From Thermoplasmata archaeon (GTDB lineage: Archaea; Thermoplasmatota; Thermoplasmata; Lutacidiplasmatales; UBA184): DNA of 64,000 nucleotides. A model generated the notes under the pieces. That model was not told where the DNA came from. It searched no databases and saw only the letters and a program-made list of their open reading frames with translations. The translations under genes were made by a program, and so were the position numbers. Positions 25,628 through 33,770 of the stretch are shown piece after piece. Within the stretch, counting starts at the first letter, position 1. Each line of letters begins with the position of its first letter. The DNA lies in NCBI GenBank assembly GCA_022750335.1, contig JAKIVX010000001.1, positions 149,584 through 213,583 of the forward strand, written 5' to 3'.

Positions 25628-26242
25628 ATGGAGGACGGTCGGGAAGATGACGGGACGGCCGCGATCGTCGTCTCCCTCAACCGAGCCCTTCCCCGCGAGG
25701 TGGGGTGGCGGGGCCGAACGGTCCGAACGGGATTCTTCAAGGCCCCCCAGAAGGGGCCAGTCGTGGTCGGACTTGAGGGACTTGAAGGAGACGCATCGGC
25801 CGACACGCAGGCGCACGGCGGGCCGCGGCAAGCGGTGTACGCCTATCCCGCCGAGCACTATGCATTCTGGGCGGACCAGTTGCCCGATGCGAAGCTCCCC
25901 TGGGGCAGTTTCGGCGAGAACCTCACGCTCCGCGGTCTCACCGAGGGCCGAGTTTCCGAGGGGGACTTCCTCGAGGGGAGCGAGGTCACACTCGAAGTGA
26001 CCCATCCCCGCACGCCGTGCTACAAAATGAACCTCCGTTTCGAGAGGGAAGACATGGTCCGGCGATTCGCGGCGGCCGGTCGTTCCGGTTACTACTTGGC
26101 CGTTCGGCAAGCCGGCCGCCTCCACGTCGGGGAACGCTTGATACACCGGCCGGTTCCGGGCCGAGGACCTTCGGTGGCGGAGGTCTATCGGGCGCGCATG
26201 CACCTCCCCCCACGCCTCGAAGCCGAATTCGGGGACGAATAG
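25628..26242 (+). CDS. MOSC domain protein (YiiM-like)
   Basis: A 204-residue stand-alone MOSC protein with a C-terminal 3-alpha motif. It carries KGPVVVGLEGLEGDASAD, HGGPRQAVYAYPAEHY, WGSFGENLTLRGL and the conserved Cys in THPRTPCYKMN, then the helical VRRFAAAGRSGYYLAVRQAG. MOSC proteins bind molybdenum-cofactor sulfur; YiiM-type members detoxify N-hydroxylated bases or other N-oxides. The ATG lies behind GGGAG and 50 nt after the dehydrogenase stop, so it is likely the third gene of that operon. The longer in-frame extension overlaps the dehydrogenase gene and is rejected. Confidence 0.83.
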   Translation: MEDGREDDGTAAIVVSLNRALPREVGWRGRTVRTGFFKAPQKGPVVVGLEGLEGDASADTQAHGGPRQAVYAYPAEHYAFWADQLPDAKLPWGSFGENLTLRGLTEGRVSEGDFLEGSEVTLEVTHPRTPCYKMNLRFEREDMVRRFAAAGRSGYYLAVRQAGRLHVGERLIHRPVPGRGPSVAEVYRARMHLPPRLEAEFGDE

Positions 26243-26360
26243 GAAGAGAACTGCCGGTGCCGACTGGGGGCGGCCGGCCCGCTTAACTCGATGCCCTTCC
26301 CCTGGTCAGATCGCGCTGAATAGGGCCTCCGGGCCAGCGACCGACCGAGGGGGAAGGGGC

Positions 26361-26366
26361 TTAACC
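26361..26366 (+). promoter_or_regulatory. TATA-like element for the OB-fold gene
   Basis: TTAACC, about 26 nt before the ATG at 26389. It supports that ATG over the upstream in-frame GTG at 26371. An inverted repeat AATGCC-ATGCCA-GGCATT (26383-26400) straddles the start codon. Confidence 0.35.
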
Positions 26367-26388
26367 CCCGGTGGCTCGGGGAAATGCC

Positions 26389-26676
26389 ATGCCAGGCATT
26401 GCAACCCTCCGCGCGAACCAGAACGCCACGTTCCTAGCGACGATCACCGCCATCTCCGCTCCACGAGAGGTCACGACCTCGCGGGGAGCCTCTCAGGTCG
26501 CGGACGCGACGCTGCAGGACGAGACCGGCACGACCACCCTCACCCTATGGGGCGAAGACATCCAACGCTATTCCGTGGGTCAGAAAGTTCAGATCACCGA
26601 CGGATGGGTCAAGGACTTCCGTGGGAAGCTCCAGGTATCGATGGGCCGCTCGGGCAAGATCGCCGTCGTCCCGTAA
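26389..26676 (+). CDS. Small OB-fold nucleic-acid-binding protein
   Basis: A 95-residue single-domain OB-fold of the RPA/aspartyl-tRNA-synthetase-type tRNA_anti kind. The pattern NATFLATITAISAPREV ... QVADATLQDETGTTTLTLWGEDIQRYSVGQKVQITDGWVKDFRGKLQVSMGRSGKI (motif positions ~12-90; key residues D-x-T-G-T-x-x-L-x-L-W and V-x-x-F-x-G-K-x-Q-x-x) is that of archaeal single-stranded DNA-binding OB domains. No zinc finger or second OB fold is present, unlike canonical euryarchaeal RPA. It may be a small SSB or a RPA-associated protein. It stands alone and converges on the acetyltransferase gene. Confidence 0.78.
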   Translation: MPGIATLRANQNATFLATITAISAPREVTTSRGASQVADATLQDETGTTTLTLWGEDIQRYSVGQKVQITDGWVKDFRGKLQVSMGRSGKIAVVP

Positions 26677-26700
26677 CGGGGCTGTTTCCACACCTCGCCC

Positions 26701-27489
26701 TCACGGGTGGACGGCCGGCGGGGAGGCGCTCCCCGCGAGCACCCACCCCCGGATCCCGCTGAGCGCTACGAACCCTAGCCGCTCGAGGATCGGCCGGCTC
26801 GTCTCCCGAGCGTCGACGGTCAGATACCGGTAACCGTGTTCGAGGGCGAATTCCGCGCGCGCCCGGACGAGAGAGCGGTACACTCCCTTGTGTCGCGCGT
26901 CCGGGACCGTACCTCCGCCCCAGAGGCTAGCGAAGGACCGACCCGGGGGGAGTTCGAGCCTCCCAGCGGCGACCGGCCGGCCACCGATATACGCTACGAA
27001 CAGACGAGCCGTCGGGTCCGAGAGGCGGTCCCGGAACGTCAGCAGCGTCTCCGATCCGGACGGACCGAACGCGGCGGCGCTCACCGAGAGAGCGTCGGCG
27101 AACCGGATGGAATCATTCACCTCGCGTACGGTCACTGCTTCGGAGACCTCTCCCATTCCCCACGGCGTCCGGAGGTCGAGTACGACCAGCGTCTCGGGTT
27201 CGTCGGGGAGGAACCCTTCTCGCTCCAACAGCTCCGGAAGTTCGGGAGGTAGGTCGTGCGCGTAGACCTTCCATTCGACAATCCGGCCGGTGCGGCGAGC
27301 TCGCTCGGCTTCGGCCTTCACGACAGCAGGGGCCATCCCCGACGGGAATTGCGCGTAAAGGATCGTATCCTGGAGTCCTCGTTCTCGGACCAAGGATGGG
27401 GACCGGTCGAACTCCGCGCCCGAGGTTGGGGGAGGGTCAGCCCTCATTTCTCGGTCATACAGGGCCCTGAGCGCGGCTCGATCGATCAC
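26701..27489 (-). CDS. GNAT family N-acetyltransferase, two-domain
   Basis: A 262-residue protein whose C-terminal half (~150-250) is a GNAT fold with the acetyl-CoA-binding region LWGGGTVPDARHKGVYRSLVRARAEFALEHG and the terminal ARETSRPILERLGFVAL. Here the usual QxxGxG/A loop reads ARHKGVYR. The N-terminal half may be a degenerate second GNAT domain. The GTG start has a TTTAT box centred 27 nt upstream, so it is leaderless, with a perfect 14-bp palindrome between box and start. The substrate is unknown. Confidence 0.8.
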   Translation of the reverse strand: MIDRAALRALYDREMRADPPPTSGAEFDRSPSLVRERGLQDTILYAQFPSGMAPAVVKAEAERARRTGRIVEWKVYAHDLPPELPELLEREGFLPDEPETLVVLDLRTPWGMGEVSEAVTVREVNDSIRFADALSVSAAAFGPSGSETLLTFRDRLSDPTARLFVAYIGGRPVAAGRLELPPGRSFASLWGGGTVPDARHKGVYRSLVRARAEFALEHGYRYLTVDARETSRPILERLGFVALSGIRGWVLAGSASPPAVHP

Positions 27490-27494
27490 GCGCC

Positions 27495-27508
27495 GGGGCG
27501 ATCGCCCC
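27495..27508. promoter_or_regulatory. Perfect 14-bp palindrome at the acetyltransferase promoter
   Basis: GGGGCGATCGCCCC is its own reverse complement. It lies between the TATA-like ATAAA (27515-27519, read TTTAT on the minus strand) and the GTG start at 27489, where a bound repressor would block initiation. No regulator gene adjoins it, so operator function is inference. Confidence 0.4.
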
Positions 27509-27592
27509 TCAGGGATAAACTTCCTTCGCGCCTACGCGGCCCAATTCCTCGACCCGAGCCTCCCGGCACCGGGCGGCCCACAAGTCGAGAAT

Positions 27593-28066
27593 ATGGTCTA
27601 TATAGTTCTTCGAAGGGCTTCTTACATCACGGAGCGCAGTCCCGGGATCCTGCAGCCGGCGCGGCGAAGTCAACGGGTCGCCGCAAGCGCACTCGCCTTC
27701 GCTGTTGCGGACCTCTTGGTCGGATTCACCGCGTTCTCCTCGATCACCCTCGCGGCCCTCTGGATGTTTGCGGTAGGTTGGATCCAACTGCATTCCGAGT
27801 TTCTCGCCCACGGGTCCAGTTTCGGCGCCGCGTGGCAACTCGGTCTCGCCTGGTTCGGCGCGCTCGCCGCGCTCCCCCTCATCGGCCTGACGCTCTACCT
27901 CGCCACCCGGGCGTTGAGTCTTCCTCGCCGGGTCTACTACATGGTTCGGGGGGGCCTTCGGCCAACGGCCACACCGGACACTCCGAAGTCGCGACTCGGA
28001 CGATCCGGGGTCCGAACGCCGGCATCGCCGAGCTATCTGGCCGGCTTTTGGACGGGCCCCCGCTAG
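27593..28066 (+). CDS. Small membrane protein of unknown function
   Basis: A 157-residue protein with a basic N terminus (LRRASYITERSPGILQPARRSQR) followed by two closely spaced hydrophobic helices at ~28-66 and one at ~79-106, then a basic Pro/Ser/Thr-rich tail. No family is recognised. A TATATA (27598-27603) lies just inside the predicted ORF, so the true start may be further downstream and the N-terminal basic part non-coding. It converges with the next gene. Confidence 0.5.
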   Translation: MVYIVLRRASYITERSPGILQPARRSQRVAASALAFAVADLLVGFTAFSSITLAALWMFAVGWIQLHSEFLAHGSSFGAAWQLGLAWFGALAALPLIGLTLYLATRALSLPRRVYYMVRGGLRPTATPDTPKSRLGRSGVRTPASPSYLAGFWTGPR

Positions 28067-28123
28067 AGCGAGTCGAGTCGGACGCGCTCTGCGACTCGGG
28101 AACGGCCCGTCCGCCCGCCGGTT

Positions 28124-28684
28124 TCACCGTCCGAACAGATACCACGACCAGACGACGATCAAGACGGTCCCCCAGATGACGAGGAGGCTCATTGGCATGA
28201 TCTCCATCATCCGGTTCGGGTCGATTCGGTCGAAGAATGAGATACGCCCACCCGCCTCGAACCGGGCGTTGTGCATATGATAGGGCGCATTCAGGTCGAC
28301 CGAGATCGTCGCCTTCGACCGAAGCGAGATCTGCGTCGGCAGAGGATCGGGGATCGGCGGCGACGCGTCCTCGAGCCGAAGCGCCGCCTCCCGCCACATC
28401 GCTTGAGCGTCGTTCGTCCGATGGAGCAGTACCGTCCAGACGGTGCATACCAGAATTCCGAGGGAGGCGATGAGGGTGGCCGCGACCGTGAACAACAGGG
28501 GGATCACGAGGAGGTCCGCGATGAGGACGACCAGGCCCGTCAGGAGCACCGCACCGATCGTGGCAAAGTAGGCGGTCCGAATTCCCGAGAGCTGACCCTC
28601 CTCCGCGGCGAGGCGTTCATACTTGTCGTGGAGCCAGCGCCTCTCTTCGAGGGTCGGTCGTGCGGCCGGTGGGATTTCGGGCAC
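28124..28684 (-). CDS. Membrane protein of unknown function
   Basis: A 186-residue protein from a GTG start. An N-terminal helix rich in Glu/Arg (RPTLEERRWLHDKYERLAAEEG) precedes two transmembrane helices (~37-58 and 60-87). A soluble stretch follows with a predicted beta-rich part (ISLRSKATISVDLNAPYHMHNARF), and a last helix (MPMSLLVIWGTVLIVVWSWYLF) ends just before the stop. The pattern fits small archaeal membrane proteins with the soluble part inside. No function can be assigned. Confidence 0.65.
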   Translation of the reverse strand: MPEIPPAARPTLEERRWLHDKYERLAAEEGQLSGIRTAYFATIGAVLLTGLVVLIADLLVIPLLFTVAATLIASLGILVCTVWTVLLHRTNDAQAMWREAALRLEDASPPIPDPLPTQISLRSKATISVDLNAPYHMHNARFEAGGRISFFDRIDPNRMMEIMPMSLLVIWGTVLIVVWSWYLFGR

Positions 28685-28773
28685 AGCTCGAGCGAGCGTC
28701 CGAGGAGTCCTATAGCCCTTTGGTCGGCCCCGGGGCAGGCGGGATCATTCCTTCTCGGAGCTACCGGGGCACG

Positions 28774-29298
28774 CTACTCGACGGGGGGTTCCGGGTGCAG
28801 GCGCAGCCCGAGCAGGACCTCGCCGGAGACGACCATCATGCGGCTCCGGAGGCCCCAGGCACCCAAGCCTCCCTCGCGCCACCCCTGTTCCTTCGGTTCG
28901 GTGAGCCGGAACCCGCGCTCGGTGAACAACCGGAGGGACGCCGTATTGTCCTCTTCAGCCGCCGCAAAGACCACGCGGGCCCCATGCTGACCGAATAGTT
29001 CCAGTGCATCGTCGAGCAGTCGACGTGCGACGCCCCGACGCCGATGGGCGAGGCGAACGGCGATATAGTAGACGTAGCCGACGGGTGGCTCCAGGAATTC
29101 GAGCATCGAGACCCCAGCCAGTTCCTCGCCCGACCACGCCCCGCGGACCCGAGAAATGGAACGCAAGGTTCGCTTCGCGTGCCAGCGATAGATTCCGGTG
29201 AACGAGTCAATGAGAACCGGGACCGCCAACTCCCGCTCCGCCTGGGTCAGATCGCGAATTTCTGAACCGCTGGCTCCCGCCATGGGAGGTTCCATCAT
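28774..29298 (-). CDS. GNAT family N-acetyltransferase
   Basis: A 174-residue GNAT enzyme. The acetyl-CoA motif A is clear: VYYIAVRLAHRRRGVARRLLDDALELFGQHGARVVFAAAEEDNTASLRLFTERGFRLTEP (key RRRGVARRLL and N-x-x-S-x-x-L-F-x-x-x-G-F). The N-terminal half has the expected FTGIYRWHAKRTLRSI helix. Two ATGs occur at the 5' end (29298 and 29283). It is co-directional with the upstream HxlR regulator gene, 15 nt apart, and may share its transcript. Confidence 0.82.
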   Translation of the reverse strand: MMEPPMAGASGSEIRDLTQAERELAVPVLIDSFTGIYRWHAKRTLRSISRVRGAWSGEELAGVSMLEFLEPPVGYVYYIAVRLAHRRRGVARRLLDDALELFGQHGARVVFAAAEEDNTASLRLFTERGFRLTEPKEQGWREGGLGAWGLRSRMMVVSGEVLLGLRLHPEPPVE

Positions 29299-29313
29299 CC
29301 CGGAACGTTTGGT

Positions 29314-29745
29314 CTAGTCGGTCGCCCTGGTCGTCCGGGAGGGGTGCCGGCCGATGACCGAAAGGATGGGGGTCGCGTGCATCGTGTTCTCGGTGGCCCA
29401 TTCCCGCAGCAAGCCGAACAGCGTGCTCAACTCGACCAGCTTGGCCGTGGGCTGGTATTCCACGCGGGGGGGTATCTCCCGGAACGCGTGACGAGTGACG
29501 AACCCTCCTTCCACGAGGGTCCGAAGTCGCAGGCTCAATGTCTTCGGAGACATCTGGAGTCGAACTTGAAGCTCCGTGAACCGAAGCGAGTCCGAGTCGG
29601 ACTCATTCAGGGCGGAGAGGATCCGGAGCATGTGGGGCTGGCCCAGCAGGGCGAACAGCTCCGACACGTCACACCCGCCGGAGGGCCTCGCCCCCGTACG
29701 CCGTTGCGGCCCCGTCGGGGCGGTGGCGCTTGACCGAACCGTCAT
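29314..29745 (-). CDS. HxlR-family winged-helix transcriptional regulator
   Basis: A 143-residue protein with the HxlR pattern: CDVSELFALLGQPHMLRILSAL, then RFTELQVRLQMSPKTLSLRLRTLVEGGFVTRHAFREIPPRVEYQPTAKL (key SPKTLSxRLRxLVExGxVxR and PPRVEY). A disordered 24-residue N-terminal extension precedes the domain; Cys25 is the residue where redox-sensing HxlR proteins often place their sensor Cys. The gene is divergent from nitroreductase and dioxygenase genes, the usual arrangement for this family. The ATG has a TTTAAC box about 28 nt upstream and a TTTCGAAA palindrome between them. Confidence 0.85.
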   Translation of the reverse strand: MTVRSSATAPTGPQRRTGARPSGGCDVSELFALLGQPHMLRILSALNESDSDSLRFTELQVRLQMSPKTLSLRLRTLVEGGFVTRHAFREIPPRVEYQPTAKLVELSTLFGLLREWATENTMHATPILSVIGRHPSRTTRATD

Positions 29746-29900
29746 TGTACCTTATCCTACATTTTCGAAAGTTAAATGCATTCCTCCAAGCAGGGCGCAT
29801 CCTTGCCAGGCAGTGAGGTAATCCGTGAGCGGAAGGCCCATGGGCCGTGCTAATGCTTCAACTGATGAAGGTTAAATACTTTCTTTTCGATACTAATGGC
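29746..29900. promoter_or_regulatory. Divergent promoter region with palindromes (HxlR / nitroreductase)
   Basis: A comparatively AT-rich gap. Minus-strand TATA TTTAAC (29771-29776) serves the HxlR gene; plus-strand TTAAATAC (29872-29879) lies 22-29 nt before the nitroreductase ATG. TTTCGAAA (29763-29770) is a perfect palindrome abutting the HxlR TATA box, and GGCCCATGGGCC (29835-29846) is a perfect 12-bp palindrome upstream of the other promoter. Either may be the regulator's operator. Confidence 0.5.
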
Positions 29901-30566
29901 ATGTCCGATATCCAGAGCCTCGAGGGGACAGCCCGGCCGTTCGAACCGACGCCCGCCGCCCGTTCCTGGGCGAGCACGATGCGCCCGGTCGAAGCGGAGG
30001 TATATCCCCTCTTCGTTGAACGCTGGTCCCCCCGGGCCTTCGATTCAGAGCCCGTCGCCCCTGAGACGCTCCGCACCCTCTTCGAGGCCGCGCGGTGGGC
30101 TCCTTCCTCCGCCAATGAGCAACCGTGGCTTTTCGTCTATGCGGACACCCCGGAAAGTCGGGCTCAGATCCTGCCGGCCATCCTTCCGATGAACCGAACT
30201 TGGGCCGAGCGGGCGCCCGTGCTGGTCTTCTTGTTTGCGCGGAAGAAATTCGCCCAGCCCGGCCCCTTCCAGGGCCACCCCAACCCGACCGCCCTCTTCG
30301 ACGCCGGAGCCGCCTGGATGTCCCTGGCGGCCCAGGCCCACCTCGTCGGGCTCTCGACCCATGCGATGGGGGGGATCGACCGGAACGAAGCCTTCCGGCT
30401 GCTCGGGGTGTCGCCCGAAGACTACGACGCGTTGATCGCGATCGCGATCGGTCACCGGGCGGCCCCGTCGACCCTGCCCGAGCCGTTGGCCTCCCGCGAG
30501 GTCCCCAGTGCGCGTCGACCGCTGGCGGAGATCGTCGTCCGAGGCCCGATCGGTCCTCGAAAGTAG
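29901..30566 (+). CDS. Nitroreductase family FMN oxidoreductase
   Basis: A 221-residue NAD(P)H:FMN reductase-type protein. The FMN-binding N-terminal motif is ERWSPRAFDSEPVAPETLRTLFEAARWAPSSANEQPWLFVY (key RWSPRAF and AARWAPSSxNxQPW), and the C-terminal part has GLSTHAMGGIDRNEAFRLLGV and IAIAIGHRA. The start is placed at ATG 29901, which has a TTAAATAC TATA box at the leaderless spacing; an in-frame ATG 54 nt upstream precedes that box and is rejected. It is followed 8 nt later by the dioxygenase gene and probably regulated by the divergent HxlR protein. Substrates could be nitroaromatics or quinones. Confidence 0.87.
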   Translation: MSDIQSLEGTARPFEPTPAARSWASTMRPVEAEVYPLFVERWSPRAFDSEPVAPETLRTLFEAARWAPSSANEQPWLFVYADTPESRAQILPAILPMNRTWAERAPVLVFLFARKKFAQPGPFQGHPNPTALFDAGAAWMSLAAQAHLVGLSTHAMGGIDRNEAFRLLGVSPEDYDALIAIAIGHRAAPSTLPEPLASREVPSARRPLAEIVVRGPIGPRK

Positions 30567-30574
30567 ACACACCC

Positions 30575-31375
30575 ATGCCGCTTGTCGAGGCGCTCTACGT
30601 TCCCAACGCGCCGAACCTCATCGCGCCCGAGGTGTTCGGCGGAGTCGGAGCCGACACGGTCCGTGAGCTGCGCGGTCTCGACCTCGGGCGGCAGGTGCAG
30701 CCCGACGTGGTCGTGGTCGTGAGTCCTCACTGGGTTTCGGAGAAGCGGTTCCTGGTCCAACAATCGGAACGTATTCCCCAGGTGTTCGACTTTTCCGGGT
30801 TTCCCCCGGAGCTCGGGGAGGTGATGTACTCTCCACCGGGCGATCCCGCCCTCGCGGCCCGGCTCGTGGCTCGAGGTGTCGAACGCGGAATCCCCGTGAC
30901 CGGTACGACCCAATGGGGGCTGGACCACGGGGCGTGGGCGCCGCTCATGCATCTCCTTCCGGACGCTCGAATACCGGTCGTTCCACTCTCGATAAAGCAC
31001 GGTTCCCCCAGCGAGCACCTGGCGTGGGGGAAGGCGATCGGAAGCGTGCTCGCCGAATCGGACCAGCGTGTGGCCCTCCTCGCCACGGGTTCGATCACGC
31101 ATTCCTTCGCCCGAATGCGAACGGCTCCAACGGCAACCTGGCCCGAGGGGGAACGGGTGGAGAAGGAGATCCTCGACCTCATCATGCAACGACGTTACGA
31201 GGAGGTGGCGAAGTTCGACCCCCGAAAATGGTCCCTGATCGAACCGGAAGGCGATCTCGGACCGTTCTTCGTCCTGGCCGGGGCGATCGGAAAATCGTTC
31301 CAGCCCCGCCTCGTTTCCACTCACCAGATGTGGGGGGCGTTCAGCCTCACGATTCTCGAGTTCACTCCCGGTTGA
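30575..31375 (+). CDS. LigB/DODA-type class III extradiol dioxygenase family protein
   Basis: A 266-residue protein with the LigB fold signatures VVVVVSPHWVSEKRF, FDFSGFPPELGEVMYSPPGDP, the active-site GLDHGAWAPLMHLLPDARIPVVPLSI and LLATGSITHSF. These place it with 4,5-DOPA-dioxygenase-like and related ring-cleavage enzymes using a non-haem Fe(II) site. The first metal His of the family (HxSP or PHxP near residue 12) reads Asn here (YVPNAPNLI), so metal binding may be altered. It sits in a probable operon with nitroreductase under HxlR control, suggesting a quinone or catechol detoxification role (inference). Confidence 0.75.
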   Translation: MPLVEALYVPNAPNLIAPEVFGGVGADTVRELRGLDLGRQVQPDVVVVVSPHWVSEKRFLVQQSERIPQVFDFSGFPPELGEVMYSPPGDPALAARLVARGVERGIPVTGTTQWGLDHGAWAPLMHLLPDARIPVVPLSIKHGSPSEHLAWGKAIGSVLAESDQRVALLATGSITHSFARMRTAPTATWPEGERVEKEILDLIMQRRYEEVAKFDPRKWSLIEPEGDLGPFFVLAGAIGKSFQPRLVSTHQMWGAFSLTILEFTPG

Positions 31376-31491
31376 GGACGATCGAGGGACCCGCCCCCCG
31401 CACCGAACTGGTTCGCGCCCGATCCGCGGGACACAGTCTCCGGGTCCGTGGGCCGAAAGCCTCATCGCCTTCGACCGAAACTGCCGATGGG

Positions 31492-32088
31492 ATGACCCGC
31501 CGGTTCCGAGCGATCCGAGGTCCGGTCCGGTCCGGACGCCTGCTCCTGCGGTTCCCGCGACGCACAGATGCGGAGGAGATCGCCGCTGCGGTGAGCGACC
31601 GCAGGATCGCGCGGGCGACCCTCAATATCCCGTTCCCCTACCATCAGTCGGATGCCCTGCGTTTCATCATCCGCAGCCGTCGGAGGCGGGAGCGTGGCGA
31701 GGGACTAAGTCTCCTCATGGTCGAGCGGTCTTCTGGCCAGATCGTCGGCGGAGTCAGTCTGTTCGCGTTCGACTGGGACCGGTCGAAAGCGGAGATCGGG
31801 TACTGGGTCACCCCGTCGGCCTGGGGTCAGGGCTTTGCCCCCGAAGCCGTGCATCTGCTCGCGCGCGTCGCATTCCGGGATTTGAAACTTCATCGCATCG
31901 CGGCGGGGACCTTTGAGTTCAACTCGGCCTCGGGCCGCGTCCTGCTAAAGACGGGGTTTGTTCGGGAAGGTTTGGCTCGACGGGATGTTCGCAAGGGGGG
32001 CCGCTGGCACAACACGGTGATGTACGGCCTCCTCCCATCCGACCTTCGCCGTCCGAAACCACCCCGGGCGCGACGCGTCGCGAAGTAA
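31492..32088 (+). CDS. RimJ/RimL-type GNAT N-acetyltransferase
   Basis: A 198-residue acetyltransferase of the RimJ/SpeG-like group. Motifs: GRLLLRFPRRTDAEEIAAAVSDRRIARATLNIPFPY at the N terminus and GYWVTPSAWGQGFAPEAVHLLARVAFRDLKLHRIAAGTFEFNSASGRVLLKTGFVREG (key W-G-x-G-x-A-x-E-A and N-x-x-S-x-x-x-L-x-K-x-G-F). The start is the first ATG that fits the domain edge; 116 nt separate it from the dioxygenase gene. The tail is basic. It may modify ribosomal proteins or small amines. Confidence 0.8.
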   Translation: MTRRFRAIRGPVRSGRLLLRFPRRTDAEEIAAAVSDRRIARATLNIPFPYHQSDALRFIIRSRRRRERGEGLSLLMVERSSGQIVGGVSLFAFDWDRSKAEIGYWVTPSAWGQGFAPEAVHLLARVAFRDLKLHRIAAGTFEFNSASGRVLLKTGFVREGLARRDVRKGGRWHNTVMYGLLPSDLRRPKPPRARRVAK

Positions 32089-32165
32089 CTCGGAGATCCG
32101 CTGGCCCCTCCTCGGGGCTCGGCGCCGAGACTCCGGGGGTTCCACGGGGAGACACGAGCGAGTCG

Positions 32166-32170
32166 TATAA
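32166..32170 (+). promoter_or_regulatory. TATA box of the single-propeller protein gene
   Basis: TATAA, 19 nt before GTG 32189 and 37 nt before the in-frame GTG 32207, so either codon could serve as a leaderless or near-leaderless start. Confidence 0.45.
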
Positions 32171-32188
32171 CCGAATCCTTTTGAACCG

Positions 32189-33568
32189 GTGCGAGGTCCC
32201 GCGCGCGTGCTCGGAATCAGTGGAGTCAGGGTCCGGAACTCACGCGCGGACGCGATCGCGATGGTGCTCTCCTCGGCTGCGGTGGCCCTCTTCCTGTTCT
32301 CGGGAATCGCAGCCGCTCAACTTCCAGCCGGTCACCCCGGAGACGCGGGGGCCCGGGGGATAGGGGTCCCGCCTCCTCCCAGCACCACCAAGAACATCAC
32401 CGTCGGGAAGAATCCGACGGCCGTCGCCTACGACCCGGCTACGGCCAAGATATTTGTTACGAACTACGGTTCGAGCACCGTTTCGGTCATCAGCGGGACC
32501 ACCGTCGTGAAAACCATATCGATCGGGAAGGATCCCGAGACGATCCTGTATGACGCGAAGAACACGCTGCTCTACGCGGTGAACACCGGTAGTGACAACG
32601 TCTCGGTCATTAACGGTTCGACCGACAAGCTCAAGGGCACCATCTCGGGGTTCGGCGCTTTCTACCCGATCTCGGTCTATGACCCGAGCAACGGCGCGGA
32701 GTACCTCTTCTCAGATTCCGGCCCCGGCGGGGCCTCGACGATGTACCGCTTGCCGACCGCGTCGCCCTATACGTTCACGACCATCAAGGTCGGGAATTAC
32801 ACCGATTATGCGACGTACGATCCGTCGACCACGGACGTGGTGGTATCGAACGAGCTCTCCTCCACCCTGTCCATCGTCAACAGTTCGACGAACGTGGTCA
32901 AGACCGTCGCGATCAAGACCGGCACCTATCCGGATGTATCCGTCTACAATCCGACCAACAAGGACCTCTACGTCGTGGACGAGGGGAATCTGGCTCTTCC
33001 GTACAAGGCCGGGAACGTCACGGTGCTCGGGTCCTCGAATACGATCGTGAAGACGGTGTCCGTCGGCGGTCACCCGATCTCGGTCGCGCTCAATCCGATC
33101 ACTCACGACGTGTATGTCGTCAACATCACGCTATCGACCCACGGCTACTCCGTCAATTGCAGTGTCACTCCCATCACCTCCGGCAATGCGGCGAAGAAGG
33201 CGATCAAGGTGGGAGACGGAGCGTACTACGCCACGTACGACCCTGCCAACCATGAGATGTATGTCACCGAGTCCCGATCGAACCTCACCGCCATCATTTC
33301 GGGCACGACCTTGCTCACCACGCTCACCACGAAGGGCAATCCGGGGGGTATGGTTTACGACCCGGGGACGACCGACATGGTCCTCGTGCAGCAGACGGCG
33401 GCGACCGTTGCCGGTCAGTTGACGCTCGTCTCCTCTCCCACATCGGGGAACCCCGCCGTGGTCGGCACCCAGGTAGTGGGGAAGGACCCGACCGGCTACG
33501 CGTATGACACCTCGAACATGGATGCGTACGTGTCCAACTACGACTCAAAGTCCGTTACGGAGTTTTGA
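32189..33568 (+). CDS. Secreted YVTN beta-propeller repeat protein
   Basis: A 459-residue exported protein. After a basic segment a hydrophobic stretch (AIAMVLSSAAVALFLFSGIAAAQLP) looks like a signal peptide. The rest is about nine propeller repeats of ~42 residues with the pattern VGKxPTxVAYDPATxxIFVTNYGSSTVSVIS. N-glycosylation sequons (N-x-S/T) are frequent. Unlike the two larger propeller proteins in the window it has no Ig-like modules and no C-terminal membrane helix, and it ends abruptly inside a blade (YDSKSVTEF). It may be a released propeller or a shortened paralogue. Ligand unknown. Confidence 0.8.
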   Translation: MRGPARVLGISGVRVRNSRADAIAMVLSSAAVALFLFSGIAAAQLPAGHPGDAGARGIGVPPPPSTTKNITVGKNPTAVAYDPATAKIFVTNYGSSTVSVISGTTVVKTISIGKDPETILYDAKNTLLYAVNTGSDNVSVINGSTDKLKGTISGFGAFYPISVYDPSNGAEYLFSDSGPGGASTMYRLPTASPYTFTTIKVGNYTDYATYDPSTTDVVVSNELSSTLSIVNSSTNVVKTVAIKTGTYPDVSVYNPTNKDLYVVDEGNLALPYKAGNVTVLGSSNTIVKTVSVGGHPISVALNPITHDVYVVNITLSTHGYSVNCSVTPITSGNAAKKAIKVGDGAYYATYDPANHEMYVTESRSNLTAIISGTTLLTTLTTKGNPGGMVYDPGTTDMVLVQQTAATVAGQLTLVSSPTSGNPAVVGTQVVGKDPTGYAYDTSNMDAYVSNYDSKSVTEF

Positions 33569-33770
33569 GGCTCATCCGAGGTTTCCGGACGAGTAACCAG
33601 TGAGCCGTTCGAACCGGCGCCCAGCGCCCGGGCGGGGTCCCCGCACTGCCCGACGCGACCGGCACCGCGCGAGTCGCGCGCGCCGGCGGTTCTCGGGAAA
33701 TCCCCCAATCTGATACCCGGCTCGCTCGCCCGACACCTTTAGGAGGGGCTCGGACACGGTCTAGGGGAGT

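Noticed and set aside
29847..29900. Longer nitroreductase start at 29847
   Set aside because: It precedes the TATA box at 29872-29879, so the upstream codons would not be transcribed from that promoter.
33600..33625. tRNA-like T-arm (GCCG-TTCGAAC-CGGC)
   Set aside because: No matching acceptor, D-arm or anticodon arm can be formed around it.
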